A stretch of 64,000 nucleotides of DNA from Acidobacteriota bacterium (GTDB lineage: Bacteria; Acidobacteriota; Blastocatellia; Pyrinomonadales; Pyrinomonadaceae), in the NCBI GenBank assembly GCA_019239425.1, contig JAFAZX010000009.1, forward strand, positions 1-64,000, in the 5' to 3' direction. The notes below the pieces were generated by a model. It was not told the DNA's origin, did not search any database, and worked only from the letters and a program-made list of their open reading frames with translations. The position numbers and the translations under genes are program-made. Positions 28,755 to 38,944 of this stretch are shown here, piece after piece; within the stretch, counting starts at the first letter, position 1, and each line of letters starts with the position of its first letter.

Positions 28755-28897
28755 AAGCTGGGAGCGCGGGCATTCCTGCCCGCATGAGCGCGCAGCGCGA
28801 AAGCCGTGAAGCTTTAAGATTCAAGGTTGAGATAAGGAGTAAGAAGGTCAGCGTGCTGGCGCACGCTTGCGGGCAAGGATGCCCGCGCTCCCAGCTT
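28755..28897. repeat. GCTGGGAGCGCGGGCAT repeat core, copy 2 (without outer termini)
   Basis: 143 bp bounded by inverted AAGCTGGGAGCGCGGGCAT / ...GCCCGCGCTCCCAGCTT. Interior (CGCAGCGCGAAAGCCGTGAAG, GGTTGAGATAAGGAGT) matches the 212-bp elements in the orientation of copy 3. The outer ATACCG... termini are absent. Lies in a convergent gap. Confidence 0.8.
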
Positions 28898-28915
28898 AAG
28901 GTGCGTGCTGTTTTA

Positions 28916-30043
28916 CTACTTGGAGTTGGTGCGGCGCTTGATGCGGCCGCGGAGGATGAGGCCGACGAGCAGGCCGCGCTCGTCGACGACGGCCAGCGCC
29001 CCGGCGCCGTTCTCGTTGAGGAGTCGCTCGGCGCGCGCGAGCGGGGCCGCGGGCGGGACGAAGAGTTCTTCGGAGACGGGGCGCATCACCTCGCGGACGC
29101 GCGTCTGGTGCCAGCGCTCGCGCGGCAGCGCCTTGAGGTCTCTGAGCGTGAGGATGCCGTGGAGCCGCCCTTCGCGCGCGACGGCGAAGGCCTCCTGGCG
29201 GTGGAGCGTGAGGACGTGATCCACGAAGTGGCCGACCGTCGAGTCGGGCTCGACCGCGACCGCGGCGGTCATCGCGTCGCCGGCCGTGCGCGGCTGCTTG
29301 CGGCGGCGCGTGACCGAGCGCGCCGCGTCGAAGAGGAAGAAGCCGACCAGCGCCAGCCACAGCCCCATGAAGGGGTCGTGCAGGACGAGGTAGAAGTAGC
29401 CGCCGAAGACGACGAGCGCCCCGCCGATGAGCTGCCCGCCCAGACCCGCCACGCGCGTCGCGTCGTCCAGCTGCCCCGTCCGCTTCCACAGGAAGGCGCG
29501 CAGCACGCGCCCGCCGTCGAGCGGGTAGCCGGGCAAAAGGTTCGAGGCCGCGATGGTGAAGTTCCAGAAGCCGATGATCGAGAGCGCCGCGCCGAGCGCG
29601 TCGTATCCCGCGAGCTTCGCGACGTAGAAGCCGGCGAACGCCAGCACGCCGATCATGAAGCTCGCGCTCGGGCCGGCGATGGCGATGCGGAACTCGGCGC
29701 GCGGGTTATCCGGCTCGCGCCTGAGCCGGGTCAGCCCGCCGAAAGGGTGGAGCACGATCTCGTCGCTCTCGATCCCCTCGGCGCGCGCGAGCAGCGCGTG
29801 CGACAGCTCGTGGCCGAAGATGGAGAGGAAGAGCGCGAACGTCGTCAGCACGCCCGCGACCCACGACGCGAACACGCCGAGCCGGACGTACTGCGTGATG
29901 GTCGTCGTCCCCTCGCTGAAAATCTCCGCGAGCACCCACGCCGAGAGCGCGAAGACGACGAACCAGCGGTAGTCGATGCGCACGGGGATGCCCGTCACGC
30001 GCGCCACCTGTATCTGCCTGCGGAAGAGTCCGAGGATGTTCAT
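28916..30043 (-). CDS. Site-2 protease family membrane metalloprotease with CBS domains
   Basis: 375 residues from ATG 30043. A membrane part of about 220 residues carries GHELSHALLARAEG (HExxH, about residues 73-77) and NLLPGYPLDGGRVLRA (the second zinc motif with Asp). A tandem CBS pair follows (about 245-370; MTAAVAVEPDSTVGHFVDHV, MRPVSEELFVPPAAPLARA). This is the M50B subgroup with adenosyl-ligand-sensing CBS domains; it cleaves membrane anti-sigma factors or similar substrates. No anti-sigma gene is adjacent. Confidence 0.92.
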   Translation of the reverse strand: MNILGLFRRQIQVARVTGIPVRIDYRWFVVFALSAWVLAEIFSEGTTTITQYVRLGVFASWVAGVLTTFALFLSIFGHELSHALLARAEGIESDEIVLHPFGGLTRLRREPDNPRAEFRIAIAGPSASFMIGVLAFAGFYVAKLAGYDALGAALSIIGFWNFTIAASNLLPGYPLDGGRVLRAFLWKRTGQLDDATRVAGLGGQLIGGALVVFGGYFYLVLHDPFMGLWLALVGFFLFDAARSVTRRRKQPRTAGDAMTAAVAVEPDSTVGHFVDHVLTLHRQEAFAVAREGRLHGILTLRDLKALPRERWHQTRVREVMRPVSEELFVPPAAPLARAERLLNENGAGALAVVDERGLLVGLILRGRIKRRTNSK

Positions 30044-30076
30044 AAACACTTTAGACGCCGGTTCGGGCTTCGACGT

Positions 30077-30853
30077 TCAACGGCGCGGCGGGATGAACAG
30101 AGGCACGTCGAGGTACGAACAGGTGCCGTCCCGCACCTCCACGTCGTAGAAGACGACGTAGTGCCTCCGGGTCTTCAAGGTGCCGCCGATCTTATTCAGA
30201 AGGTCTTCCGTCCCGCCCACGCCCACGTCGAGCGGGAGGTATATCCGCACCTTGTACCTCCCCGGCTTCGGCACGACCAGCCTGAACCACCCCTCCTTGT
30301 CCGAGGCGGAGCGGTAGAGCCCGCCCCCGCCCTCCGCCGTGACCCGGACGCCCCGCAGCCTTCTCTGCCGGTCGGCGAGGAGGCCCGTGATGAACGTCTC
30401 GGGCGCGGCGGACGCCAGGTTGTTGAGGTAGGCGAGGTCGGCCGACGCCTTCGACAACTCCGCCGTCCGCGTGCAGTAGGACGTGCCGAGCGTTTTGGTA
30501 TTCGGATCGAGGTAGGCGTAAACCAGGTAACGCCAGCCGGCCTTAAAGCCGAAGCGGCAGGAGGTCATCCAGTCGACGACCTCGACGCCGCCGCCTTCGA
30601 CGCCGCGGAAAGCGCGCTCCAGCCTGAAGTTCACTCTCTCGAACGCCATCCCGTACACACTGTCGGCGGCCTTCGCCACAGACTGCGGGTCATCGGCGGG
30701 AACGATGTCGGTGACCGAGCCGACGAACACCGCGTCCGCCTCCGCGTACTGCGAGCAGGGCGGCTGGCGCTCACGACACTGGCAGGCGAAGGCGCGGCCG
30801 GCGCAGGGGAGCAGGAGGAGCGCGGCCGCGAGGATGAAGTGTCGGAGCCTCAT
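30077..30853 (-). CDS. Secreted protein with TIMP/NTR-like N-terminus and carboxypeptidase-regulatory-like domain
   Basis: 258 residues with a signal peptide cut near AFA|CQC. The mature N-terminus CQCRERQPPCSQYAEADAVF resembles the NTR/TIMP pattern CxC...ADAVFVGxV found in many secreted bacterial proteins. Residues about 155-215 (ITGLLADRQRRLRGVRVTAEG...GRYKVRIYLP) look like a carboxypeptidase-regulatory Ig-like fold. Function unknown; protease inhibition is only a family analogy. Confidence 0.6.
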   Translation of the reverse strand: MRLRHFILAAALLLLPCAGRAFACQCRERQPPCSQYAEADAVFVGSVTDIVPADDPQSVAKAADSVYGMAFERVNFRLERAFRGVEGGGVEVVDWMTSCRFGFKAGWRYLVYAYLDPNTKTLGTSYCTRTAELSKASADLAYLNNLASAAPETFITGLLADRQRRLRGVRVTAEGGGGLYRSASDKEGWFRLVVPKPGRYKVRIYLPLDVGVGGTEDLLNKIGGTLKTRRHYVVFYDVEVRDGTCSYLDVPLFIPPRR

Positions 30854-30874
30854 GGCGGTCTCCCGGCCGCGCGC

Positions 30875-31984
30875 CTACTCGAACGCGCCGGCCGCCTCGT
30901 CGAGGAAGTGCGACTGCTCGTTGCGCGCGACGCGGCGCAGCAGGAGCGGCTCGTCGAAGAGCTGCGAGAGGCCGTTGACGATGGCGTAGCGCGGGTCGTC
31001 GGGCATCCGCGTCCGGAGGTTCGTCTCGCGGCTGAGGAAGTCGGCCAGCCCGTCGAGGAGCGCGCCGCCGCCCGTCAGGATCAGCCCGCGGTCGTAGAGG
31101 TCGGAGGCGACCTCGGGCTGGAGGTCGCCGAGCGCGCGGTTGACGACGCGCGCGATGCGCTTGACGACGCCCTCGGCCGCGATGCAGACCTCCTCGCTCG
31201 AAACGTCCACCGCCCGCGGCGCGCCCGTCTGCACGTCGCGCCCCTTGACGCTTCTTGAGAGGGAAGGGTTCTCCGGCTCGACGGCCGACCCGAGTTCCTT
31301 CTTCAACATCTCGGCCGTCGGCATGCCGATGATGAGGCCGTGGTGGCGGCGCAGGCGGCGGATGATCTCCTCGTCGATGTCCATGCTCCCGACGCGCTCG
31401 GCCTGCGCGTAGACGATCATGCCGCGCGCGACGACTGCGACGTTCGTCGTGCCGCCGCCGATGTCCACGACGGCCGAGGCGTGCTTGTCCTCGATTGACA
31501 CGCCCGCGCCGATGGCCGCGGCCAGGCCCTCCTCGACCATGTAGACGCGGCCGATGTGCGCCTGCTCGGCGGCCGCGAGCAGCGCGCGCTGCTCGACCTG
31601 CGTGATGCCGGAGAGGACGCTCATCACGGCGCGGCGGCTGAAGTGCGAGATGCCGCTGCGCGCGCGCCGCACGAACTGGTCGAGCATGTGCTTCGTCCGC
31701 TCGAAGTCCGCGACCACGCCGTCCACCAGGGGGTAGACGAGCGAGACGTCGCGCGACTCGCGCCCGAGCATCTCGTGCGCCTCGGCCCCGACGGCGACGG
31801 TCTCGCCCGAAATCTTGTTGACGGCGACGACGGCCGGCTCGTCCACGACCACGCCGCGACCCAAAACGGCGATGATGACCGAGGTCGAGCCGATGTCAAT
31901 CGCCATCGAGTCCGACACGAGGTCGCGCCACCCCTGAAGTGAGAAGAGCGAACGCCGCCCGCGGATGAATGTGTTTTGAGACAT
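30875..31984 (-). CDS. mreB: MreB-family actin homologue
   Basis: 369 residues. Actin-fold ATP motifs: MAIDIGSTSVIIAV (phosphate 1), AVVDIGGGTTNVAVV (phosphate 2), LILTGGGALLDGLADFL (adenosine). It assembles into membrane-associated filaments guiding cell-wall synthesis in MreB-type proteins. No mreC, mreD or rodA follows, which is unusual and suggests a second or relocated copy. It carries an extra N-terminal stretch of about 25 residues (FIRGRRSLFSLQGW) that may be an amphipathic membrane anchor. Confidence 0.88.
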   Translation of the reverse strand: MSQNTFIRGRRSLFSLQGWRDLVSDSMAIDIGSTSVIIAVLGRGVVVDEPAVVAVNKISGETVAVGAEAHEMLGRESRDVSLVYPLVDGVVADFERTKHMLDQFVRRARSGISHFSRRAVMSVLSGITQVEQRALLAAAEQAHIGRVYMVEEGLAAAIGAGVSIEDKHASAVVDIGGGTTNVAVVARGMIVYAQAERVGSMDIDEEIIRRLRRHHGLIIGMPTAEMLKKELGSAVEPENPSLSRSVKGRDVQTGAPRAVDVSSEEVCIAAEGVVKRIARVVNRALGDLQPEVASDLYDRGLILTGGGALLDGLADFLSRETNLRTRMPDDPRYAIVNGLSQLFDEPLLLRRVARNEQSHFLDEAAGAFE

Positions 31985-31993
31985 AGGTGTCGA

Positions 31994-32070
31994 GTGATAA
32001 GTGATTAGTGATAAGTGATGAGAAGAAGACAGGAGGCTTTTCGTTCCCTCTTATCACTCATCACTTATCA

Positions 32071-32078
<8 letters not shown>
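31994..32078. repeat. Word-hairpin locus, GTGATAAGTGATTAGTGAT class
   Basis: Left arm 31994-32022, right arm 32051-32078 (TTATCACTCATCACTTATCA...). The right arm contains the stop codon of the cyclase gene (GAT TAG). Confidence 0.88.
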
Positions 32079-33744
<1,666 letters not shown>

Positions 33745-33785
33745 AAGACCCAAGACCCTGTCAGGGAGGAGTACTCTGAACGCGG

Positions 33786-33815
33786 ATTCTACCTTGCCAA
33801 CCCTAAGGGTGACAA
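33786..33815 (-). promoter_or_regulatory. Sigma-70 promoter of the cyclase gene
   Basis: Minus strand TTGTCA (33810-33815), an 18-base spacer, TAGAAT (33786-33791); start expected near 33779, leader about 35 bases. The remaining divergent gap up to 34038 has no further gene. Confidence 0.65.
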
Positions 33816-34038
33816 CGGGCATGTGGAAAGGGATAAGGGTTTGAGAATTTTCGTGTCGCCGAGGGCCGCCACCGGCGCGGCGATTTTGTTAAGCTTCGCG
33901 TAACCTTCCGTTCAGCGTTCTGTGATATAGGGTTCATGGCGCGCGCCCGCGACGCCGTTCCGAGCGAAAGTCTTAGCCGCCCTGTCCCCCGGGGCGCGTT
34001 GGTCTGTGAGAGGACTCTTCACCGAAAGGATGATGCTT

Positions 34039-35838
34039 ATGCGCCAGTTGATTCTACGCGCGGGCGCGCTGGCCGCGCTCTTCGCCTTCAACGCCGCGGG
34101 CGCCCGCGCGCAGACTGCGCCGGCCGACGCGAAGGAGCCTTCCTCGCCCGCCGCCGCCCGCGAGACAGAGAAGACCTCGGGGAGTCTCTTCGCGCTCGAA
34201 GAGTTCGAGCGGCAGCTGCGCGCGCAGCGCGAGGAGATCGAGCAGCTCCGCGCCGCCGTCCGCGAGCAGTCGCGCCTGATCAACGACCTCCGCTCGCGCG
34301 TCGAGAGCGCCGAGCAGCTCGCCACGGGCGCGCGCCCGGCCGGCGTCGCGGTCGTGCGCGAGGCGGCCTACGGCGGCGCGGACGCGAGCGCGAACTCAGC
34401 GCCGCAGGCGGCCGCGGGCGGGAAGCCGGCGGAGGGGCTTGAGGCGCGCGTCGCGCGCGCCGAGAAGGCGACCGAGGCGGTCTCCAGGCAGCTCGGCGGG
34501 ATGACCTTCTTCGGCGACCTGCGCTTCCGCTACGAGGCCTTCTACGGGCAGGAGAACGTGCTCGCGAACCCCGAGCACCCCGGCACGGTCGGCAACCCGC
34601 TGACGACACGCCAGCGGATGCGGATGCGCGCGCGCTTCGGCGTGCGCGGCCGCGTCGGCGACGAGTTCGACTGGGGCGTGCGCCTCGCCACGGGCAGCTA
34701 CCCCGACGTGATCTCGACCAACCAGACGCTCACCGACTTCTTCACGCGCAAGCCCTTCATGCTCGACCAGGCGTACATCAACTACCACCCGAAGGCGCTC
34801 CCCGGCTTCCAGGTGCAGGCGGGCAAGTTCAACACGCCCTGGACGCGCACCGAGCTGACGTGGGACAACGACATCACGGTCGAGGGCCTGAGCGAGAGCT
34901 ACACGCGCGCCTTCAAGAAGTCCGCGTTCAAGAACTTCTCGCTCGTCGCGTGGGAGCTGCCCATGCTCGAACGCAACTCGGCCTTCGTGCTCGGCTCGGA
35001 CGGGCACGTAGACCTCTTCGCCTCGGGCCGCGCCGGGCGCGACCTCGAACTCTACGGCGCGCAGGCGCGCACCGAGATCGCCTCGAAGCACGTCTCGCTC
35101 AAGCTCTCGGCCGCCGACCTCTACTTCTCGGGGACGCAGTTCATCACGCCCGCGCAGGTCTTCGCCACGAGCATCCAGTTCCCCGTCACCGTCGTCATCC
35201 CCGCCTCGGGCACCAGCCCGGCGCGCACGGTCACGACGCAGGTCTCCGTCCCGCGCGACATACTCGTCACGGGCAACGGCAACCTCGGGCTCTCGCTCGC
35301 GAACACGAACGCGGTCAACCGCGACGGCCGCCTCTCCTCGGGCTACAACCTCGTAGACCTCATCGCCCGCGCGGACATCACGCGCAGCCAGAAGTGGCCC
35401 GTCATGCTCCTCTTCAACTTCGTGACGAACACGCAGGCGCACGACGTGGTGACGGCGGGGCCGACGGGCGCGGACGTGCTGCTGCCGAACGACCAGGGGC
35501 AGGGCTACTGGGCCGAGTTCCAGGTGGGCAAAGACCTCCTGAGCGCCCCCGTCGAGAAGATTTCGCGCGGCGACTCCTTCTTCAACTACACCTTCATCCG
35601 CGCCGAGAAGGACGCGATCCTCTCGCCCTTCAACGGCAGCGACCTCGGGCAGTCCACGGACATGCGCGTGCACCGCTTCTTCGCGGGCTTCGCCCTCGAC
35701 CCGCGCGTCACGCTGACCTTCACGGGCTTCTTCACGCAGCGGCCCACGGGTCTGCTTGGCGCCTTCAACCAAACGCCGCCCGGCTCGCTCAACCGCACGC
35801 TGACGCGCCTCCAGTTCGACACCGTCCTCCGCTTCTGA
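34039..35838 (+). CDS. Porin-like outer-membrane beta-barrel protein with coiled-coil N-terminus
   Basis: 599 residues from ATG 34039 (GAAAGGA eight bases upstream); in-frame ATGs at 34030, 34033 and 34006 are alternatives. Signal peptide ends near GARAQ. Residues about 40-100 form a coiled coil (FERQLRAQREEIEQLRAAV), then a long run of amphipathic strands with many aromatic girdle residues (FFGDLRFRYEAFYGQ, DQAYINYHPKALPGF) to a C-terminal Phe (TVLRF), the signal for BAM insertion. This resembles putative porins with an N-terminal periplasmic trimerisation helix. Cargo unknown. Confidence 0.82.
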   Translation: MRQLILRAGALAALFAFNAAGARAQTAPADAKEPSSPAAARETEKTSGSLFALEEFERQLRAQREEIEQLRAAVREQSRLINDLRSRVESAEQLATGARPAGVAVVREAAYGGADASANSAPQAAAGGKPAEGLEARVARAEKATEAVSRQLGGMTFFGDLRFRYEAFYGQENVLANPEHPGTVGNPLTTRQRMRMRARFGVRGRVGDEFDWGVRLATGSYPDVISTNQTLTDFFTRKPFMLDQAYINYHPKALPGFQVQAGKFNTPWTRTELTWDNDITVEGLSESYTRAFKKSAFKNFSLVAWELPMLERNSAFVLGSDGHVDLFASGRAGRDLELYGAQARTEIASKHVSLKLSAADLYFSGTQFITPAQVFATSIQFPVTVVIPASGTSPARTVTTQVSVPRDILVTGNGNLGLSLANTNAVNRDGRLSSGYNLVDLIARADITRSQKWPVMLLFNFVTNTQAHDVVTAGPTGADVLLPNDQGQGYWAEFQVGKDLLSAPVEKISRGDSFFNYTFIRAEKDAILSPFNGSDLGQSTDMRVHRFFAGFALDPRVTLTFTGFFTQRPTGLLGAFNQTPPGSLNRTLTRLQFDTVLRF

Positions 35839-35850
35839 AAGGAAAAGTAA

Positions 35851-35942
35851 ACAGTAGGCAGTAGGCAGTAGAAAGACAAAGGCGGCGCGGCTTTCATCCA
35901 TCAATGATGAGAGCCGCGCTTCCAGTTTTTCTACTGCCTACT
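35851..35942. repeat. Word-hairpin locus, CAGTAGGCAGTAGGCAG class
   Basis: Left arm 35851-35874, right arm 35926-35942 (TTTTTCTACTGCCTACT). The two arms bracket an intrinsic terminator stem. Confidence 0.85.
35885..35931 (+). terminator. Intrinsic terminator after the porin gene
   Basis: Stem 35885-35898 / 35906-35919 (GCGCGGCTTTCATC with GATGAGAGCCGCGC, one mismatch) followed by TTCCAGTTTTTC. Sits inside the loop of the word-hairpin. Confidence 0.7.
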
Positions 35943-35999
35943 CGTTTTTCAGTGTAGTATTCGCCGTGCAGACTCACCCGGACGAAAGGAATCGCGGAC

Positions 36000-37787
36000 A
36001 TGCCGTTCAGGTCGATCCTCTTCCTCGCTCTTCTGCTCACGCCCTTCGCCCCTTGCGCGGCGCAATCCGATTCGAAGACGCCCGCACCCGAACCGGCCGC
36101 GCCGGCCGAGGCCGACCCCTCGGCCGAGCGGCGCGCGACGCTGCTCGCGGACTTGCACGCGCTCGAAGCCGAGTCGAAAGAGCTTCTGAAACCCATCGAC
36201 GCCGCGTCGGCGAAGGCCGAGCTCGCCGCCGCCGCGTGGACGCTCGACCGCGCGTGGGCCGAGGCGCTGCTGCGCGAGGCGCTCGTCCTCACCTTCCCCG
36301 CGGAGGTTGACCGCGCGCGCCTGCGCGACCGGCCCATCGGCGCCCCGCTGGTGTTCGGCCCGGCCGAAGACCGCGCGCGCGGGCGCGTCCGCCGCCGCGT
36401 CTACGAGATCGCGAGGCGCGACCGCGAGTTCGCGCGCGAGCTGGGCGAGACGGAGGCGCGTGAGATGGGCAAGGTCGAGGAGGTTTCGACGCTCACCGCG
36501 ATGGCCTCCGCGGCCGCCGAAGAGGGGCGGCTCGAAGAGGCCGGCGAACTCATCCTGCGCGCGGCCGAGTCGGAGCCGACGCTCGTCAGCGTGGGCGACA
36601 CCATCAACCAGGTCGCGCTGCACGACCGCGCCCTCGCCGACCGCCTCGCGCTCTCGTACATCGAGCGCCTGCGGAGGCTCCCGCTCGGCGTCTTCACCGA
36701 GCGTAACCAGACGGCCCTGCGCCTGCCGCTCAGCTTCGCGTTGCTGCTGCGCCCCGACAACTACCCTTTCCCCGACGGGAAGACGGCCCCCGCGGCCGGG
36801 CGCGAAGTCGTGCGCGCCTACGTCTCGTTCATCGTGGACACGATGACGCGCATCGAGCAGTCGGGCGGCGACCTCACGCAGATGAACGTCTTCATCACCA
36901 CCGTCTGGCCGAACATGATGCAGTACGCGCCCGAGTACGCCGGGCAGCTCGCCGCGCTCGAACGCGCGAGCCGGCGGCAGGGGCAGGCCGCGCCGCCCCT
37001 GCGCACCTTCAACGAGCTCAAGACGGCCTACGACCCCGACCGCAGGTACGAGGAGCGCGTCAAGACCGCGCGGCAGACGAAAGACCCGCTCCAGCTTGAG
37101 GTGGCCGCCTCGGCGGCGATGAGCCGGAACGAGTTCGAGGAGGCGCGCAAGCTCATCGCGCTGATGCAGGACGGCGACACGAAGACCCGGCTCGCGGAGG
37201 AGGTGAACACGAAGGAGTCTCTATACCTGCTCGGCAAGGGCGACCTCGCGGGGGCCGAGCGACTCGCGCGGCAGTTGAACAGCGTCGCCGACATCACCCA
37301 TGCGTTCCCGCCGCTCGTCCGCCGGCTCGCGAAGGACGGCGACGCCGGCCGCGCCGCGCTGCTCGCCGACGAGGCGGGGCGGCTGCTGCGCGCCGCGGCC
37401 GAGAAGAGTAACAGCAACGACAGCTTCATCCCCACGGCGCTCGCGCCGTTGGCAGGCGCGGTCAGAATCTACAAGCAGTCGCGCGCGCTCGAAGGCATGA
37501 GTGAGGTCGCGCTCGCCGTCGAGCCAATCGCTCCGCAGTCGGCGCTCGACCTCATCGACGCGCTGGTCGAGACGGCCGCCAAGGCGCGCGTCACCTCCGA
37601 GCTGGGAAACCCCAACTTCAACCCCGAGGCGTTCGCGCGCCTCTCCGCGCGCGACGCGGGCCGCGTGCGGTCGGCGGCCGCACGACTCGAAGACCGACTC
37701 CAAAGAATCGCGGCCCTCGCCGCCGTCGCGCGCGCAGAGGCCGAGCGGCTTGAGAAGGAAGGGAAGAAGAAGAAAGCGACGCCTTAA
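36000..37787 (+). CDS. Secreted, mostly helical protein of unknown function
   Basis: 595 residues with a signal peptide (MPFRSILFLALLLTPFAPCA). The mature protein is alanine- and leucine-rich with repeated helix pairs (ADLHALEAESKELL, AASAAMSRNEFEEARKLIAL), suggesting a TPR-like alpha-solenoid, and ends in a Lys-rich tail (EKEGKKKKATP). I recognise no catalytic motif or family. Same strand as the porin, but separated by a terminator, so likely its own transcript. Confidence 0.65.
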   Translation: MPFRSILFLALLLTPFAPCAAQSDSKTPAPEPAAPAEADPSAERRATLLADLHALEAESKELLKPIDAASAKAELAAAAWTLDRAWAEALLREALVLTFPAEVDRARLRDRPIGAPLVFGPAEDRARGRVRRRVYEIARRDREFARELGETEAREMGKVEEVSTLTAMASAAAEEGRLEEAGELILRAAESEPTLVSVGDTINQVALHDRALADRLALSYIERLRRLPLGVFTERNQTALRLPLSFALLLRPDNYPFPDGKTAPAAGREVVRAYVSFIVDTMTRIEQSGGDLTQMNVFITTVWPNMMQYAPEYAGQLAALERASRRQGQAAPPLRTFNELKTAYDPDRRYEERVKTARQTKDPLQLEVAASAAMSRNEFEEARKLIALMQDGDTKTRLAEEVNTKESLYLLGKGDLAGAERLARQLNSVADITHAFPPLVRRLAKDGDAGRAALLADEAGRLLRAAAEKSNSNDSFIPTALAPLAGAVRIYKQSRALEGMSEVALAVEPIAPQSALDLIDALVETAAKARVTSELGNPNFNPEAFARLSARDAGRVRSAAARLEDRLQRIAALAAVARAEAERLEKEGKKKKATP

Positions 37788-38015
37788 CGTTCGGGGCCGG
37801 CCTTCTCGTCCGTCTTCGTCCCCCTCCACGATGTGAGCGAGGTCAGCGGGCGGGCGTCGAAGCAGCGGGACTCTGACACGGCCGGGGGCCGCGGCCGAAA
37901 TGTCCGTCCGCGCACGCGGTGAACGCGCGGCGGACGCTTTTTACTTTGAGGGCCGCGCCGGCTGTTGCAATTTCGACAAGAATTCCGGGGCGACTTTCGG
38001 GGCGAATTCGAAACC
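37788..38015. other. Intergenic region without recognised gene
   Basis: The space between the helical protein and the carD promoter is GC-rich. It contains a short inverted pair near 37905-37940 (GTCCGTCCGCGC / GCGCGGCGGAC) that could terminate or attenuate transcription, but no U-tract follows. No ORF with coding character. Confidence 0.4.
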
Positions 38016-38045
38016 TTGACCCGCGCCGGGGGGCCTTGTTACACT
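38016..38045 (+). promoter_or_regulatory. Promoter of carD
   Basis: TTGACC (38016-38021), an 18-base spacer, TACACT (38040-38045) preceded by TGT, i.e. an extended -10. A start near 38052 gives a leader of about 100 bases. Confidence 0.6.
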
Positions 38046-38152
38046 TTCGACAGATTTGAAGAACCGCCGGCGCCGCGCCGCTTATCCCCTCAAGGGAGCC
38101 CCAACCCGACCTTGCGACGCGGCTATGTTTTTTGTAACACAGGAGGTGTGTG

Positions 38153-38701
38153 GTGGGTTTCAAAGTCGGCCAGAAAGTCGTTTACCCCAATCATGGCATC
38201 GGCACCATCGAACGGATTGAGCAGAAACAGATCGGAGCGTCTTCCCTGCCCTTCTACACGCTCCGCCTCGCCCAGACCAACTCGGTCGTCCTCGTCCCCG
38301 TCGCCAACGCCGGCGAAGTCGGCCTGCGCTCACCCATCACTTCCGGCGAGTGCGAGATGCTCTTGAAGCACCTCTCGGACGACTTCCGCGGGCCGGCCAA
38401 CGACTGGAAGGATCGGTTCAAGGAGTTCTCCGACAAGATGCGCACGGGCGACGTCTTCGAGGTCGCCGACGTGCTGAAGAACCTGACTTACCTCAGCCAC
38501 TCGAAGCCGCTCTCCTTCCGCGAGCAGCGCATGCTTGAGAGAGCCCGCTACCTCGTCGTCTCCGAACTCGCCGCCGTCTGCCGCCAGCCGGAGTGCAACG
38601 TCGAGCCCCGCGTCACGGAGGCTTTGGCCCGCGCCTGCGCGCGCCACGAGCGCCGCCCCGCGCGCGCCCGCGTCGCCGCCGGCGCCGTCGCCGGCCACTA
38701 A
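38153..38701 (+). CDS. carD: CarD-family RNA polymerase-binding regulator
   Basis: 182 residues from the second of two adjacent GTGs; AGGAGGT lies 5 bases from it and only 2 from the first. The N-terminal RNAP-interaction Tudor-like domain reads FKVGQKVVYPNHGIGTIERI. The helical C-terminal DNA-binding domain follows (DDFRGPANDWKDRFKEF, VLKNLTYLSHSKPLSFREQR). CarD proteins stabilise open complexes at rRNA and other promoters. The last 35 residues are an Ala/Arg-rich tail beyond the usual domain. Confidence 0.93.
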   Translation: MGFKVGQKVVYPNHGIGTIERIEQKQIGASSLPFYTLRLAQTNSVVLVPVANAGEVGLRSPITSGECEMLLKHLSDDFRGPANDWKDRFKEFSDKMRTGDVFEVADVLKNLTYLSHSKPLSFREQRMLERARYLVVSELAAVCRQPECNVEPRVTEALARACARHERRPARARVAAGAVAGH

Positions 38702-38777
38702 GCCGACCTAACAACCGTTAGACACGAACGAACGCCCCGCACTCTCCCCTTAGCGGCGGGTCTGTCTCTCTGTGCGA

Positions 38778-38941
38778 AGTAGGCAGTAGGCAGATGGCAG
38801 TAGGCAGTTGAAGACAGGAAACTTCTTAACGAATCTACATAAACGAGTCGGGGGCGGCGAAACATAATCTCGCCGCCCCCGATTCGTTTGACTTCTTTCG
38901 CAGACGGCTAACTGCCTACTGCCATCTGCCTACTGCCTACT
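38778..38941. repeat. Perfect word-hairpin, AGTAGGCAGTAGGCAGATGG class
   Basis: 32-base arms 38778-38809 and 38910-38941 are exact reverse complements, with a 100-base loop containing a terminator stem. The arm sequence is one base different from the left arm at 20009-20040, 18.8 kb away. Confidence 0.92.
38844..38888. terminator. Bidirectional terminator between carD and the M13 gene
   Basis: Stem 38844-38860 / 38870-38886 (CGAGTCGGGGGCGGCGA with TCGCCGCCCCCGATTCG; nearly perfect) then TTTGACTTCTTTC. Serves convergent genes. Confidence 0.6.
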
Positions 38942-38944
38942 CTC

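Noticed and set aside
28784..31258. 824-codon open frame on the plus strand
   Set aside because: It is antisense to the site-2 protease, NTR-like and mreB genes, which have clear family motifs; its product is Arg/Glu/Asp-rich low-complexity sequence typical of GC-rich shadow frames.
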